The notes under the pieces are model-generated. The model saw nothing but the letters and a program-made list of their open reading frames with translations, did no database searches and had not been told where the DNA came from. A stretch of 64,000 bases of DNA from Shewanella sp. MTB7 (GTDB lineage: Bacteria; Pseudomonadota; Gammaproteobacteria; Enterobacterales; Shewanellaceae), in the NCBI RefSeq assembly GCF_027571385.1, contig NZ_CP085636.1, forward strand, positions 2,356,001-2,420,000, given 5' to 3'. Positions 28,595-38,189 of the stretch are shown here, piece after piece (positions within the stretch are counted from its first letter, which is position 1; each line of letters opens with the position of its first letter). Both the position numbers and the translations under genes were made by a program.

Positions 28595-29029
28595 AAAGGC
28601 ACTCACGTATTCCGGCAATTGCAACTACTCATTATAGGTTTCATTTGATTACTTAAATTATCTTTTTTTCTCCACCCTATTTCTATTCTAAGTGATCGGA
28701 TTACACTATATTTCTCATAAAATATCGTTCAAGCCACTATAAATCAATAGTATATTCTGAATTCAAGATCCAAGTGCACCATATCAAATCATCTAAATAC
28801 TTCTACTTTGAACAAGGGGAGTCTTTAAGCAAATTACCCAATATCAACGCTACCTGAAGCTCAATCTCAAACTAAGAAAATGTAATCAGGCTATATTCGA
28901 AAACTCCCAATACTTGTTATCCTGCATAAGTGATAACTCTCTCTGATATTGAATCAAAAATGTAACTAGCTTCATTTCAAGCTGTTAGAATGCATTAATC
29001 CAACGCATTCACCTCACTTTTGGAACCAT
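28595..29029. other. Intergenic region before pdxB, no gene seen
   Basis: 435 AT-rich bases without a supported ORF. It should contain the promoter of the pdxB-asd unit; no clear operator was found. Confidence 0.4.
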
Positions 29030-30193
29030 ATGAAAATCCTTGCCGATGAAAACATGCCTTATGTTCAACAGTTGTTTGGCGACTTAGGAACGATTGAAAC
29101 AGTTAATGGCCGGGAGCTGACAGCTGAGCAGGTGCGTGATGCTGATGTGCTTCTAATTCGCTCGGTTACCCAAGTGAATGAAACATTATTGTCGCTCAAT
29201 ACTCGTTTGAAATTTGTAGGTAGTGCCACTATTGGCATAGATCATATTGATACTGAACTTCTTGCTAGCCGAGGTATCTCCTTTAGCAATGCGCCGGGTT
29301 GTAATGCTACGGCAGTGGGGGAGTTTGCTTTTATCGCCATGTTGGAGTTGGCCAATCGTTTTGGTTCCACACTTAAAGATAAGGTCGTCGGTATTGTCGG
29401 TGCTGGAAATACTGGTAGTGCAGTGGCTAAGTGTTTACAGGCCTATGGCGTTGAAGTGCTGTTACATGATCCCTTGATTGAAGCGACTGATCCACGTGGC
29501 TTTGTTTCGCTCGAACAGTTAATCAGCCGTTGTAATGTGATCAGTTTACACGTGCCAATGACGAACACCGGTGAGCACAAAACCTGGTACATGTTCGATG
29601 AGGCAAGACTCAATAGCCTTAAACCCAATACTTGGTTGCTTAACTGCTGTCGAGGTGAGGTGATTGATAACCGTGCCTTAATAAACGTTAAGCAGCAGCG
29701 AGATGATATTAAAGTGGTGCTTGATGTGTGGGAAGGTGAGCCTAACCCTATGGTAGAACTTATCTCCTTTGTTGAGTTGGCAACGCCGCATATTGCCGGA
29801 TACAGCTTGGAGGGTAAAGCTCGTGGTACTTATATGTTGTACCAGAAGTTAATGCAGGTGCTAGGTATGGAGACAGATAAATCGATGACTGCATTGTTGC
29901 CTACTTTGTGGAGTGAGCAGATGAATATCGACAGCATCCCCAATGAAAAAGCTTTGTTGCAACTGTCACGTTTTATTTATGACCTACGAGATGATGATGA
30001 ACAATTTAGGACCACTATTCTTAATCATTCATCAAAAAATCACCAAGTAAATTGCGCGAATAACAATGGGTTTGATCTTATGAGAAAAAATCATAAGCAT
30101 CGGCGTGAATTTAGTGCCTTAAGGGTAGTAAGTACGGGGCAATCTGATGTAAATTGGTTGTCCAATTTAGGGTTTTCAAGGATCGGTCTGTAA
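29030..30193 (+). CDS. pdxB: Erythronate-4-phosphate dehydrogenase
   Basis: The 387-residue D-2-hydroxyacid dehydrogenase starts [11 protein letters not shown], as PdxB proteins do. The NAD-binding loop is [17 protein letters not shown]; the catalytic Arg lies in [11 protein letters not shown], the Glu in VWEGEPNP and the His in [14 protein letters not shown]-terminal dimerisation domain of about 100 residues is present, which separates PdxB from other family members. It makes 2-oxo-3-hydroxy-4-phosphobutanoate for pyridoxal phosphate synthesis. The asd gene starts two bases after its stop codon. Confidence 0.95.
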   Translation: MKILADENMPYVQQLFGDLGTIETVNGRELTAEQVRDADVLLIRSVTQVNETLLSLNTRLKFVGSATIGIDHIDTELLASRGISFSNAPGCNATAVGEFAFIAMLELANRFGSTLKDKVVGIVGAGNTGSAVAKCLQAYGVEVLLHDPLIEATDPRGFVSLEQLISRCNVISLHVPMTNTGEHKTWYMFDEARLNSLKPNTWLLNCCRGEVIDNRALINVKQQRDDIKVVLDVWEGEPNPMVELISFVELATPHIAGYSLEGKARGTYMLYQKLMQVLGMETDKSMTALLPTLWSEQMNIDSIPNEKALLQLSRFIYDLRDDDEQFRTTILNHSSKNHQVNCANNNGFDLMRKNHKHRREFSALRVVSTGQSDVNWLSNLGFSRIGL

Positions 30194-30195
30194 TT

Positions 30196-31212
30196 ATGTC
30201 GCAAGAATTTAATGTTGTCGTATTAGGTGCTACGGGCGCCGTGGGTCAAACTATGATAGAGATCCTCGAAGAGCGTAACTTCCCCGTTGCTAATTTATTC
30301 CCACTTGCCAGTAGTCGTAGTGCTGGTAATACGGTGAGTTTTCACGGTAAACAGGTTGAAATTCTTGATGTTGATACTTTTGACTGGTCTCAAGCTCAGA
30401 TAGGCTTTTTTTCAGCAGGTGGTGATGTGTCAGCGAAATGGGCGCCGATAGCCGCTGAACATGGTTGTGTGGTGATTGATAATACCTCTCACTTTAGGTA
30501 TGACATTGATGTACCGTTAGTGATACCAGAAGTTAACCCTGAAGCGATTGCCGATTTCCGTAACCGCAATATTATCGCTAACCCTAACTGTTCTACGATT
30601 CAGATGTTGGTGGCACTAAAGCCGATATATGATGCATTTGGGATCTCACGGATTAATGTCGCGACATACCAGTCTGTGTCAGGTTCAGGTAAGGAGGCTA
30701 TTGAAGAGTTAGCCAGCCAATGTGCAAAGCTGCTTCAAGGACTGCCAGTTGAGCCGAAAGCTTATCCTAAACAGATAGCGTTTAATGCCTTACCCCATAT
30801 CGATAAATTTATGGATAATGGTTACACCAAAGAAGAGATGAAGATGGTCTGGGAAACCCAGAAGATTTTCGGCGATGAGAACATTGTGGTTAACCCGACA
30901 GCAGTTCGCATACCGGTTTTTCATGGCCATTCAGAAGCTATTCACTTAGAGACATTACAGCCTGTTGATGCTGAAGAGGTTAAGGCTGTGTTAAGAGGCG
31001 CACCAGGGGTTGAACTATTTGAATCAGATGAAGAGTATCCTACTGTGGTTACCGATGCCGCAGGCAGCGATCCTGTATATGTGGGTCGTGTGCGTAAAGA
31101 TATCTCTCATGACAATGGCATAAACTTGTGGGTAGTCTCTGATAACATAAGAAAAGGTGCTGCTCTTAATAGTATTCAGATAGCCGAAGTGTTGATCAGA
31201 GATTATTATTAG
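30196..31212 (+). CDS. asd: Aspartate-semialdehyde dehydrogenase
   Basis: The product of 338 residues opens EFNVVVLGATGAVGQTM, the NADP loop. The catalytic Cys is in ANPNCSTIQM near residue 132 and the His in FHGHSEAIHLE. E. coli has the homologue usg in this position, which lost the Cys; here the active site is intact, so it should be a working enzyme converting aspartyl phosphate to the semialdehyde for Lys, Thr and Met synthesis. ATG 30196 follows the pdxB stop directly, so the pair is an operon. Confidence 0.93.
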   Translation: MSQEFNVVVLGATGAVGQTMIEILEERNFPVANLFPLASSRSAGNTVSFHGKQVEILDVDTFDWSQAQIGFFSAGGDVSAKWAPIAAEHGCVVIDNTSHFRYDIDVPLVIPEVNPEAIADFRNRNIIANPNCSTIQMLVALKPIYDAFGISRINVATYQSVSGSGKEAIEELASQCAKLLQGLPVEPKAYPKQIAFNALPHIDKFMDNGYTKEEMKMVWETQKIFGDENIVVNPTAVRIPVFHGHSEAIHLETLQPVDAEEVKAVLRGAPGVELFESDEEYPTVVTDAAGSDPVYVGRVRKDISHDNGINLWVVSDNIRKGAALNSIQIAEVLIRDYY

Positions 31213-31240
31213 TACTGAGAACATTTAGCCAATTATGTTG

Positions 31241-31267
31241 AAAAAGCCTGCATATTGCAGGCTTTTT
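31241..31267 (+). terminator. Rho-independent terminator after asd
   Basis: AAAAAGCCTGCA and TGCAGGCTTTTT flank a TAT loop, giving a 12-base stem, 28 bases after the asd stop. Confidence 0.9.
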
Positions 31268-31400
31268 AGTCTTTACACTTGTTTTTGAATTGTGAACAGT
31301 AGCAGACCATTGATTTCTGGTTTATAGTAATCTCAATAAATACAATTGCCTAAAGCTATGCGCATATTAGCCAGCTACTGCATTTGAAAGGGAAGAATGA

Positions 31401-34400
31401 ATGAACTTTCGCACTCCGTATCTTGTCGGTTTAATAGCCTCAGTATTATTGGTCTTGATCACCTGTTCTGTTGAACAAACCGTTTTCGCTGCCGAATCCT
31501 TAAAGATAACGGGTCCCGACGGCGAAGTCAGGCAGACAAACAGGCAATACGGTCCAACTCGATCTTCTGATACTTTTTGGAGTATAGCCCAGAGGATGCA
31601 ACCCGATGCGAATGTGAGTATCTATCAGGTGATGGGGGCTATCTACGATGCTAACCCCCACGCATTTTCAAGCCCTAATTATAATAGTCTAGAGAAGGGG
31701 ATGATACTGCTCATCCCATCTAAAGAGTTGATGCTCTCCATTCCAAAAAGCTTAGCTAAGCAGCGTGCTGAGCGAAATGACGCGGGCTGGAAAAAATTAA
31801 CGGCTAAACCTGTCGCAGTAGTAAAACCTAGCGTGTCTAAAGTTGACACTACTAATATAGTTGAGAGCGCGGCTTCTTCTACTTCCACGTCTATTCCAGC
31901 TATTCCAACAAAAAATGCTGAAACAAGTGAAGTTGATAACAGTAAGATGTTGGCAGAGCTTGAAGTTGCACAAGATAAGAATTTACAACTTACTGATCAA
32001 CTGGGAAGAGCTCAAGACGAGTTAAGTGTTAGTGGTAATGATATCGGGTTGCTGACTGAAAAGGTTGATGGGTTAAATGAAGAGATTGCCATCTTACAGG
32101 AGCAACTTCAGGCGAGTCGCTTAAAAAGTGAATCTTTATCGACTGATGTTGAAGCGTTAAAAGAGAGACTTGCTCAGATGGACCTTCCGGCTTTACAAGA
32201 GGAAGGTATCAAGTGGAAAGAGTTAATGAGCAACCCACTGACTTTAATATTAGGTACCGCAATACCTGCGTTTATTTTCTTAATATTGTTGTGGTTATTC
32301 TTAAAACGTCGTCGAAATGAAGGTGAGCAGAACGAAGCTGAAACCAGCACAGTGCAAGAGGCACCAGAGTCAGCAGCAGCAGGATCAGAGAAAATAGAGA
32401 CTGATGTCGAAGATGATCTCGATAATATGGCTGTTCATCTAGACACCGAAGAAGATGAGGGCTCACTTGATTCTCTGATGAATGTCGATGCTAGTGAACT
32501 TCAACCTGAAGTTGAGATGGAGATTGATTCTGAGCAGATGGACATGGCGAGCGAGATGTTTGTTGATCCGGGCGAGGAAGAAGCTCCAGAAGAGGCTGTT
32601 ATCGATGCAGAGGCGGAAGATGAAGGCCAATCCCTGGATGAGCTTTGGGCTGAAGCCATGGGTGAACAAGATGGAGATGAAGAAGACTTAGACTCACTCC
32701 TTGATGGCATAGGTGAAGATAACCTTGGCGAAGAGACCGTCACTGAATTAGACGTTGATGTAACCGATAAGGCCGAAGAGCAAGGCAATGAAACTGATCT
32801 TGATGGCTTACTTGAAGGAGCTGATGAGTCAGAAGCTGACTCTGCAAGTGACTCTTCCGGGAATTACCTTAGCGAAGATATTGCTGCTGAATTAGCTGCA
32901 GATGCAACCGATAAAGGCGAAGAGCAAGTTGATGAAGCCGATCTTGACGCTTTACTGGCTGGGTTTGATGAGCCTACAGATGACTCAGAAACTGCTTCTG
33001 CAGTTGGCTCAGAAGCTGACTCTGCAAGTGACTCTTCCGGGAATGACCTCGGCGAAGAGATTGCTGCTGAATTAGCCACAGATGTAACTGATAAAGGCGA
33101 AGAGCAAGTTGATGAAGCCGATCTTGACGCTTTACTTGCTGAGTTTGATGAGCCTATAGATGACTCAGAGAGTGGCTCAGAAGCTGCTTCTGCAGTTGAC
33201 TCAGATGATGGCTCTGCAAATGACTCTTCGGGTCATGACCTCGGCGAAGAGATAGCGGCTGAATTAGCCGTGGATGCAACCGATAAAGGCGAAGAGCAAG
33301 TTGATGAAGCCGATCTTGATGTTTTACTGGCTGGGTTTGATGAGCCTACAGATGACTCAGAGAGTGGCTCAGAAGCTGCTTCTGCAGTTGACTCAGAAGA
33401 TGGCTCTGCAAGTGACTCTTCGGGTAATGACCTCGGCGAAGAGATAGCGGCTGAATTAGCCGCGGATGCAACCGATAAAGGCGAAGAGCAAGTTGATGAA
33501 GCCGATCTTGATGTTTTACTTGCTGGTTTTGATGAGCCTACAGATGACTCACAGAGTGGCTCAGAAGCTGCTTCTGCAGTTGACTCCGAAGATGGCTCTG
33601 CAAGTGACTCTTCGGGTAATGACCTAGGCGAAGAGATAGCGGCTGAATTAGCCGCGGATGCAACGGATAAAGGCGAAGAGCAAGTTGATGAAGCCGATCT
33701 TGATGCTTTACTGGCTGGGTTTGATGAACCTACGGATGACTCAGAGAGTGGCTCAGAAGATGACTCAACAAGTGATTCTTCGGATAATGACCTCGGCGAA
33801 GAGATTGCGGCTGAATTAGAGATAGAAACATCAGATTTAGAGGCTGCTCCATCTGATAAACCAGAGGAACAAGTTGATGAAGCGCTTGATGCTTTACTTG
33901 CAGATCTAGAATCGGCTGAGCAAGCATCTAATGCTAAGCCAGAGCCCATTAAAGAGGACAGTTTCTTTGGTGATCTTAAGGGCAATAAAGACAATAGCCA
34001 TGATGATGTAGAGTGGGACGGCGAGTTAGCTAGTTCAATTGCAGATATTGAATCATTGTCTCCTGAATCAATTGATGAAGATAAAATAACGGTAGATGAA
34101 GCTTTAGCGGCATTAGACGCTCAAGAAAGTGTAGAGGCTACGTCCAATGGAGTTGATGAGCACGATCTCACCAATTTCCAAAAAGATAACGGTTTTATCG
34201 ATATAGATCGTCTACTTAACGAAGCCGATGAAGATATCGTTGAAGTCGATCAATACAAAGAGCTTGATGTCGATATGGGAGAACTCGATAATTTGATGGG
34301 CAATGCCACTATGGTGGACGTTGATGATGAGGAAAACTCGGTTAACGCTAAGTTAGATCTAGCTCGTGCCTATATTGAGATCGATGATAATGACAGTGCG

Positions 34401-34484
34401 ATTGCATTACTACAGGAAGTGAAGCTAGATGGGAATGACAATCAAAAACAAGAAGCTGAAGGTTTGATCAGTAGCTTGACGTAA
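31401..34484 (+). CDS. fimV: FimV-type polar/motility hub protein with long acidic repeats
   Basis: The 1027-residue protein has a signal peptide (cut near AAES, about residue 31), a FimV/LysM-like N-terminal region with the typical TLWSIA-like phrase (DTFWSIAQRMQPD), a coiled coil near 185-255 and a transmembrane helix near 280-305. A cytoplasmic part of over 600 very acidic residues follows. The C-terminal FimV domain (KLDLARAYIEIDDNDSAIALL) is TPR-like. FimV proteins organise the cell pole for type IV pili and flagella. The acidic part contains about five near-identical 64-residue units and a degenerate sixth. Confidence 0.92.
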   Translation: MNFRTPYLVGLIASVLLVLITCSVEQTVFAAESLKITGPDGEVRQTNRQYGPTRSSDTFWSIAQRMQPDANVSIYQVMGAIYDANPHAFSSPNYNSLEKGMILLIPSKELMLSIPKSLAKQRAERNDAGWKKLTAKPVAVVKPSVSKVDTTNIVESAASSTSTSIPAIPTKNAETSEVDNSKMLAELEVAQDKNLQLTDQLGRAQDELSVSGNDIGLLTEKVDGLNEEIAILQEQLQASRLKSESLSTDVEALKERLAQMDLPALQEEGIKWKELMSNPLTLILGTAIPAFIFLILLWLFLKRRRNEGEQNEAETSTVQEAPESAAAGSEKIETDVEDDLDNMAVHLDTEEDEGSLDSLMNVDASELQPEVEMEIDSEQMDMASEMFVDPGEEEAPEEAVIDAEAEDEGQSLDELWAEAMGEQDGDEEDLDSLLDGIGEDNLGEETVTELDVDVTDKAEEQGNETDLDGLLEGADESEADSASDSSGNYLSEDIAAELAADATDKGEEQVDEADLDALLAGFDEPTDDSETASAVGSEADSASDSSGNDLGEEIAAELATDVTDKGEEQVDEADLDALLAEFDEPIDDSESGSEAASAVDSDDGSANDSSGHDLGEEIAAELAVDATDKGEEQVDEADLDVLLAGFDEPTDDSESGSEAASAVDSEDGSASDSSGNDLGEEIAAELAADATDKGEEQVDEADLDVLLAGFDEPTDDSQSGSEAASAVDSEDGSASDSSGNDLGEEIAAELAADATDKGEEQVDEADLDALLAGFDEPTDDSESGSEDDSTSDSSDNDLGEEIAAELEIETSDLEAAPSDKPEEQVDEALDALLADLESAEQASNAKPEPIKEDSFFGDLKGNKDNSHDDVEWDGELASSIADIESLSPESIDEDKITVDEALAALDAQESVEATSNGVDEHDLTNFQKDNGFIDIDRLLNEADEDIVEVDQYKELDVDMGELDNLMGNATMVDVDDEENSVNAKLDLARAYIEIDDNDSAIALLQEVKLDGNDNQKQEAEGLISSLT
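32834..33912 (+). repeat. Tandem 192-bp units inside fimV
   Basis: The units encode about 64 residues each, around the phrases DLGEEIAAELA, TDKGEEQVDEADLD and GFDEPTDDSESGSEAASA. Units 3 to 5 are nearly identical at DNA level, units 1 and 2 somewhat less so, and unit 6 is degenerate. The pattern points to recent duplication and gene conversion. Confidence 0.9.
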
Positions 34485-34524
34485 ACCCTGTTCGATCTTG
34501 TGCTCATACTGATTGGCACTCGAT

Positions 34525-34556
34525 AAAAAATGGCGCCCTCGGCGCCATTTTTTTAT
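34525..34556 (+). terminator. Rho-independent terminator after fimV
   Basis: ATGGCGCC and GGCGCCAT flank a CTC loop, with a run of T residues behind and A residues ahead. It lies about 45 bases after the fimV stop. Confidence 0.9.
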
Positions 34557-34640
34557 TTCGTTATGCTAGAATCCAGCCCCAAATAGATTCGAGTATTTCT
34601 GCTGTTTTTTTACAGTAGACTAAAGGTGTTAAGAGGTTGT

Positions 34641-35426
34641 ATGCGAGTAGCGTTAGGTGTCGAATATGATGGCAGTAAATATTTTGGCTGGCAGCGTCAG
34701 CTTGAAGTTGACTCTGTTCAGTCTCAGCTAGAGAAAGCCTTATCGAAAGTGGCCAATGAGCCTATTACTGTTCATTGTGCTGGAAGAACCGATACCGGTG
34801 TTCATGCTACAGGCCAAGTTGTTCATTTTGAAACAAATGCGATACGTAAAGACTCTGCTTGGACCTTAGGTGTTAACGTCAGCTTACCTGATGATATCGC
34901 TGTAAGGTGGTCAAAAGTGATTGATGAGGATTTTCATGCTCGCTTTTCTGCCACGGCACGTCGCTACCGATATATGATCTATAACTATCAGCTACGTCCC
35001 GGAATTTTGCGCTTAGGAGTTAGCCATTACAGAACTCATTTAGACGAGGAAAAGATGCATGAAGCGGCTCAGCACTTTGTGGGTGAGCATGATTTTACCA
35101 GTTTCAGAGCGCTTCACTGTCAGTCAAAGTCACCTAATCGTAATGTCCACGAGGTGAATGTTACCAGACAAGGTATGTATATCTGTGTCGATATTAAGGC
35201 CAATGCATTTTTACACCACATGGTACGAAATATTGTTGGCTCCTTAATTGAAGTCGGTTTGGGACACCAAAGCCATGAGTGGATCCCTGAGTTGCTCGCA
35301 TTAAAAGATAGAAGTAAGGCTGCGCCAACGGCGAAACCTAATGGTTTGTATATGGTCGATGTGACATATCCAGAACGATATGAATTGCCTAAGTTAGCGT
35401 TAGGCCCTCTGTTTATGCTGGATTAA
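34641..35426 (+). CDS. truA: tRNA pseudouridine(38-40) synthase TruA
   Basis: The 261-residue enzyme starts [20 protein letters not shown]. The catalytic Asp is in [15 protein letters not shown] near residue 55. The C-terminal part holds [17 protein letters not shown], typical of TruA. It isomerises U38-U40 in the tRNA anticodon arm. ATG 34641 is chosen over an upstream in-frame GTG/TTG-led extension. In E. coli the next genes are dedA and accD; here folC follows after 74 bases. Confidence 0.95.
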   Translation: MRVALGVEYDGSKYFGWQRQLEVDSVQSQLEKALSKVANEPITVHCAGRTDTGVHATGQVVHFETNAIRKDSAWTLGVNVSLPDDIAVRWSKVIDEDFHARFSATARRYRYMIYNYQLRPGILRLGVSHYRTHLDEEKMHEAAQHFVGEHDFTSFRALHCQSKSPNRNVHEVNVTRQGMYICVDIKANAFLHHMVRNIVGSLIEVGLGHQSHEWIPELLALKDRSKAAPTAKPNGLYMVDVTYPERYELPKLALGPLFMLD

Positions 35427-35500
35427 TAGGTCTGCTACATATCCCTATTCGACTCGCTAAGGGTGTTATTTTTAACTCATTAATTAAGAACAATAAATTT

Positions 35501-36775
35501 ATGCCTAAAGTGCCAACTATAGATGCCAGTTTAGCCTTATGGTTAGATTACCTGATGCTGATACATCCAACTGAAATTGATATGGGGTTAGATCGAGTCT
35601 CCATCGTTGCCGATCGCCTTGGCCTAAGAGCGTTGGGTAAGACTAAGGTGGTGACGGTTGCCGGTACAAATGGCAAAGGGACCACTTGTGCAATGCTTGA
35701 GCACATTTTATTACTGGCAGGACACCGTGTTGGCGTGTATAGCTCACCACATATACTTAAGTACAATGAACGTATCAGAATTAATGGAGTCGATGCGTTA
35801 GATACTCAAGTCGTAGAAGCATTTGTTGTTATTAACCGTGCTAGGGAAGATATCTCTTTAAGTTTTTTTGAATTTGCGACATTAGCTGGCCTCTATCTGT
35901 TTAAGTCCTCACAACTGGATGTTATCTTGCTCGAAGTGGGATTAGGCGGCCGATTAGATGCCACTAACATTATCGACTCTGATATTGCGGTGGTGACTTC
36001 AATCGATCTGGATCATCAGGAGTACTTAGGTGATACCCGTGAATCTGTTGCGGTTGAAAAGGCTGGAATTTTCCGTGCATCTAGACCCGCGATTGTTGGT
36101 GAGCCTGATATTCCAACTGGTTTATTGGACGTTGCTAAACTAAAAGGGGCTGAGCTTTACTGTGTTGGTAAAGACTTTAATTATCACGTTGTTCAAAATA
36201 ATCCTCTGTACTGGGATTTTAATGGTAGTACACGTGTGATCAGTCGGTTGCCGGTACCTCAATTACCGCTTCCAAATGCGGCAACAGCGCTGGCAGTGAT
36301 TGAACTTGGTTGGCCTGAAATCTCCACTGATATCATTAAGAAAGCGATAGGTAATGCCCGTCTTGAAGGCAGATTTGAGTTGGTGTGTGAGCAGCCATTA
36401 ATTATACTTGATGTCGCCCATAATCCTCATGCAGCCAGATATTTGGCTACACGTCTCAATACGTTTAAATTTAAGCGATTATATGCATTATGTGGCATGC
36501 TAAAAGATAAAGATTGTACTGAAGTGATCAATATATTGGCTGAGCAGATCGATCATTGGTCATTCACTGCACTCGACACTGAGAGAAGTGCAACGCCACA
36601 GCAGTTGCAAACGGCATTAAGGGTTTCAGGCTCATCATCGCAATATGCTAGTCTAGGTGCTGCATGGAGTGAACTCAGTTCAAAACTGACACCTGAAGAT
36701 GCTGTGATTGTGTTTGGTTCTTTTTATACAGTGGCCGAATTTAAAGCCTTGCCGCTAAATTTTAATTCGTTTTAG
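35501..36775 (+). CDS. folC: Dihydrofolate synthase / folylpolyglutamate synthase
   Basis: The 424-residue Mur-ligase-family enzyme has the ATP loop VTVAGTNGKGTTCAMLEHI near residue 50, the signature LLEVGLGGRLDATNI, and LDVAHNPHAARYLA near residue 310. It adds glutamate to dihydropteroate and then to folates. It is followed nine bases later by dedD, so the folC-dedD pair is probably cotranscribed. All motifs are intact. Confidence 0.95.
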   Translation: MPKVPTIDASLALWLDYLMLIHPTEIDMGLDRVSIVADRLGLRALGKTKVVTVAGTNGKGTTCAMLEHILLLAGHRVGVYSSPHILKYNERIRINGVDALDTQVVEAFVVINRAREDISLSFFEFATLAGLYLFKSSQLDVILLEVGLGGRLDATNIIDSDIAVVTSIDLDHQEYLGDTRESVAVEKAGIFRASRPAIVGEPDIPTGLLDVAKLKGAELYCVGKDFNYHVVQNNPLYWDFNGSTRVISRLPVPQLPLPNAATALAVIELGWPEISTDIIKKAIGNARLEGRFELVCEQPLIILDVAHNPHAARYLATRLNTFKFKRLYALCGMLKDKDCTEVINILAEQIDHWSFTALDTERSATPQQLQTALRVSGSSSQYASLGAAWSELSSKLTPEDAVIVFGSFYTVAEFKALPLNFNSF

Positions 36776-36784
36776 GGAGATAAA

Positions 36785-37390
36785 TTGTCTAGTCATTTTC
36801 AGAACCGCATTGTCGGTGTCATTGTTATTGCTGCGTTAGGCGTGATTTTTTTACCGGATATTTTAGACGGAAAGAAAGATCATCAAGCTGAACAGTTTGC
36901 AGAGATCCCTTTGCGTCCTGAAATCGATCTGGTTGAATTACCCGCCTCCGATTTTGATACTGTGGATCTGAGTGAAAGTGAGCAAGCGTTTGAGCCAGAA
37001 CCTGATGAATTGGATCAACTGGTTCATGCCATTGAAGAGAAAGAGAACCAAGATAGGAAGGCTTTATCTCAACAGACGAGCAAACAAGTTGATAAGAGTC
37101 AAACTTCTCAGATTGAAGAAGTGAAGCCTAAGATCAATTCTGGGTCTGCTTATACGTTACAACTGGGTAGCTTCAGGAGTGCTGACAATGTCAACGGTTT
37201 AGTGAAGCAGCTCAAAAAGAAAGGTTTCACTGCTTATACTTTACCTCATAATCCCGTAGATGGTCAGTTGACTAAAGTTTTTGTCGGACCGAATGTGTCA
37301 AAAGCTAAATTGCAAAAGTTACGGCAGGACATTGAAAAGTTAACTAAGTTAACGGGTCGCATTGTGGTTTATGCTCCAACGGCTTCGTAA
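36785..37390 (+). CDS. dedD: SPOR-domain cell division protein DedD
   Basis: The 201-residue protein starts at TTG 36785 with AGGGAG five bases upstream. It has a single N-terminal membrane anchor (RIVGVIVIAALGVIFLPDIL, residues about 7-26), an acidic linker, and a C-terminal SPOR domain (YTLQLGSFRSADNVNGLVKQ, then KVFVGPNVSKAKL). SPOR domains bind denuded peptidoglycan at the division septum. Its position between folC and cvpA matches E. coli dedD. Confidence 0.88.
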   Translation: MSSHFQNRIVGVIVIAALGVIFLPDILDGKKDHQAEQFAEIPLRPEIDLVELPASDFDTVDLSESEQAFEPEPDELDQLVHAIEEKENQDRKALSQQTSKQVDKSQTSQIEEVKPKINSGSAYTLQLGSFRSADNVNGLVKQLKKKGFTAYTLPHNPVDGQLTKVFVGPNVSKAKLQKLRQDIEKLTKLTGRIVVYAPTAS

Positions 37391-37593
37391 TCCTAAATTA
37401 CCGTTCTACCTCAATTCGAGATAGCCAGTTTTCTGTTTGACTCACTGTTTATGTGTGTGCTAAATCTTGCAGTAGGTTAACTAGAAAACTGTGGTCATAG
37501 ATTGAAACAATCATTTTCATCATTAGGATGAGAATATCTTCAGTCTCTGGTAAAATCTCGCCGTCTTAACGCCTTTGCTGGATTATTTTTTCA

Positions 37594-38082
37594 ATGGTTT
37601 GGATTGATTACGCCATTTTTGCTGTTATCGGAGTATCGACTCTTATAAGTTTACTTCGCGGCTTCGCTAAAGAAGCCATGTCTCTTGTAGTCTGGTTTGC
37701 CGCTTTTTTTGTTGCAAGTCACTTTTATCAAGATCTCTCTGTTTACCTCACTCAATTGCAAGATGAAATGTTACGTAATGGTGTTGCCATTGCTATTCTT
37801 TTTGTTGCGACATTAATTCTTGGGGCATTAGTTAACTACCTTATTGGTCAATTGGTCGATAAAACGGGTCTATCTGGAACTGATAGAGTCTTAGGCCTGT
37901 GTTTTGGAGCAATAAGGGGCGCCTTGATCGTTAGTGCTTTACTGTTTTTTATGGATGCGTTTACGGGCGCACCCAATACGGATTGGTGGCAGAGTTCTAA
38001 ACTCGTGCCGGAATTCGGCGTAGTAATCCAGTGGTTTTTTGACTATGTGGAAAACACGTCAAGCTTTGTACCCAAAATATAA
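37594..38082 (+). CDS. cvpA: CvpA family membrane protein
   Basis: The 162-residue protein starts MVWIDYAIFAVIGVSTLISL and has four hydrophobic segments with the family motif LRGFAKEAMSLVVW after the first. Family members have been linked to colicin V production and biofilm; the molecular role is not clear. It lies about 107 bases ahead of purF, as in most gammaproteobacteria. I saw no convincing PurR operator in the 200 bases upstream. Confidence 0.92.
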   Translation: MVWIDYAIFAVIGVSTLISLLRGFAKEAMSLVVWFAAFFVASHFYQDLSVYLTQLQDEMLRNGVAIAILFVATLILGALVNYLIGQLVDKTGLSGTDRVLGLCFGAIRGALIVSALLFFMDAFTGAPNTDWWQSSKLVPEFGVVIQWFFDYVENTSSFVPKI

Positions 38083-38189
38083 AATGCGATAAGCATTATC
38101 GGCGGCAACATGATGGTTAATTTAGGTTAATAAGCATTAGTCGTTAAAAATTATAATATTAGAACATCTTACAATGAGGAAGCTTATCC

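Noticed and set aside
30196..31212. Usg-like inactive homologue of Asd
   Set aside because: The catalytic Cys (NPNCST) and His are present, so it should be an active aspartate-semialdehyde dehydrogenase.
33233..33994. Long Ser-rich minus-strand ORF opposite fimV
   Set aside because: It is the mirror of the acidic repeats; fimV on the plus strand has a signal peptide, domains and terminator.
37391..37593. PurR operator upstream of cvpA-purF
   Set aside because: No palindrome close to the PurR consensus was visible.
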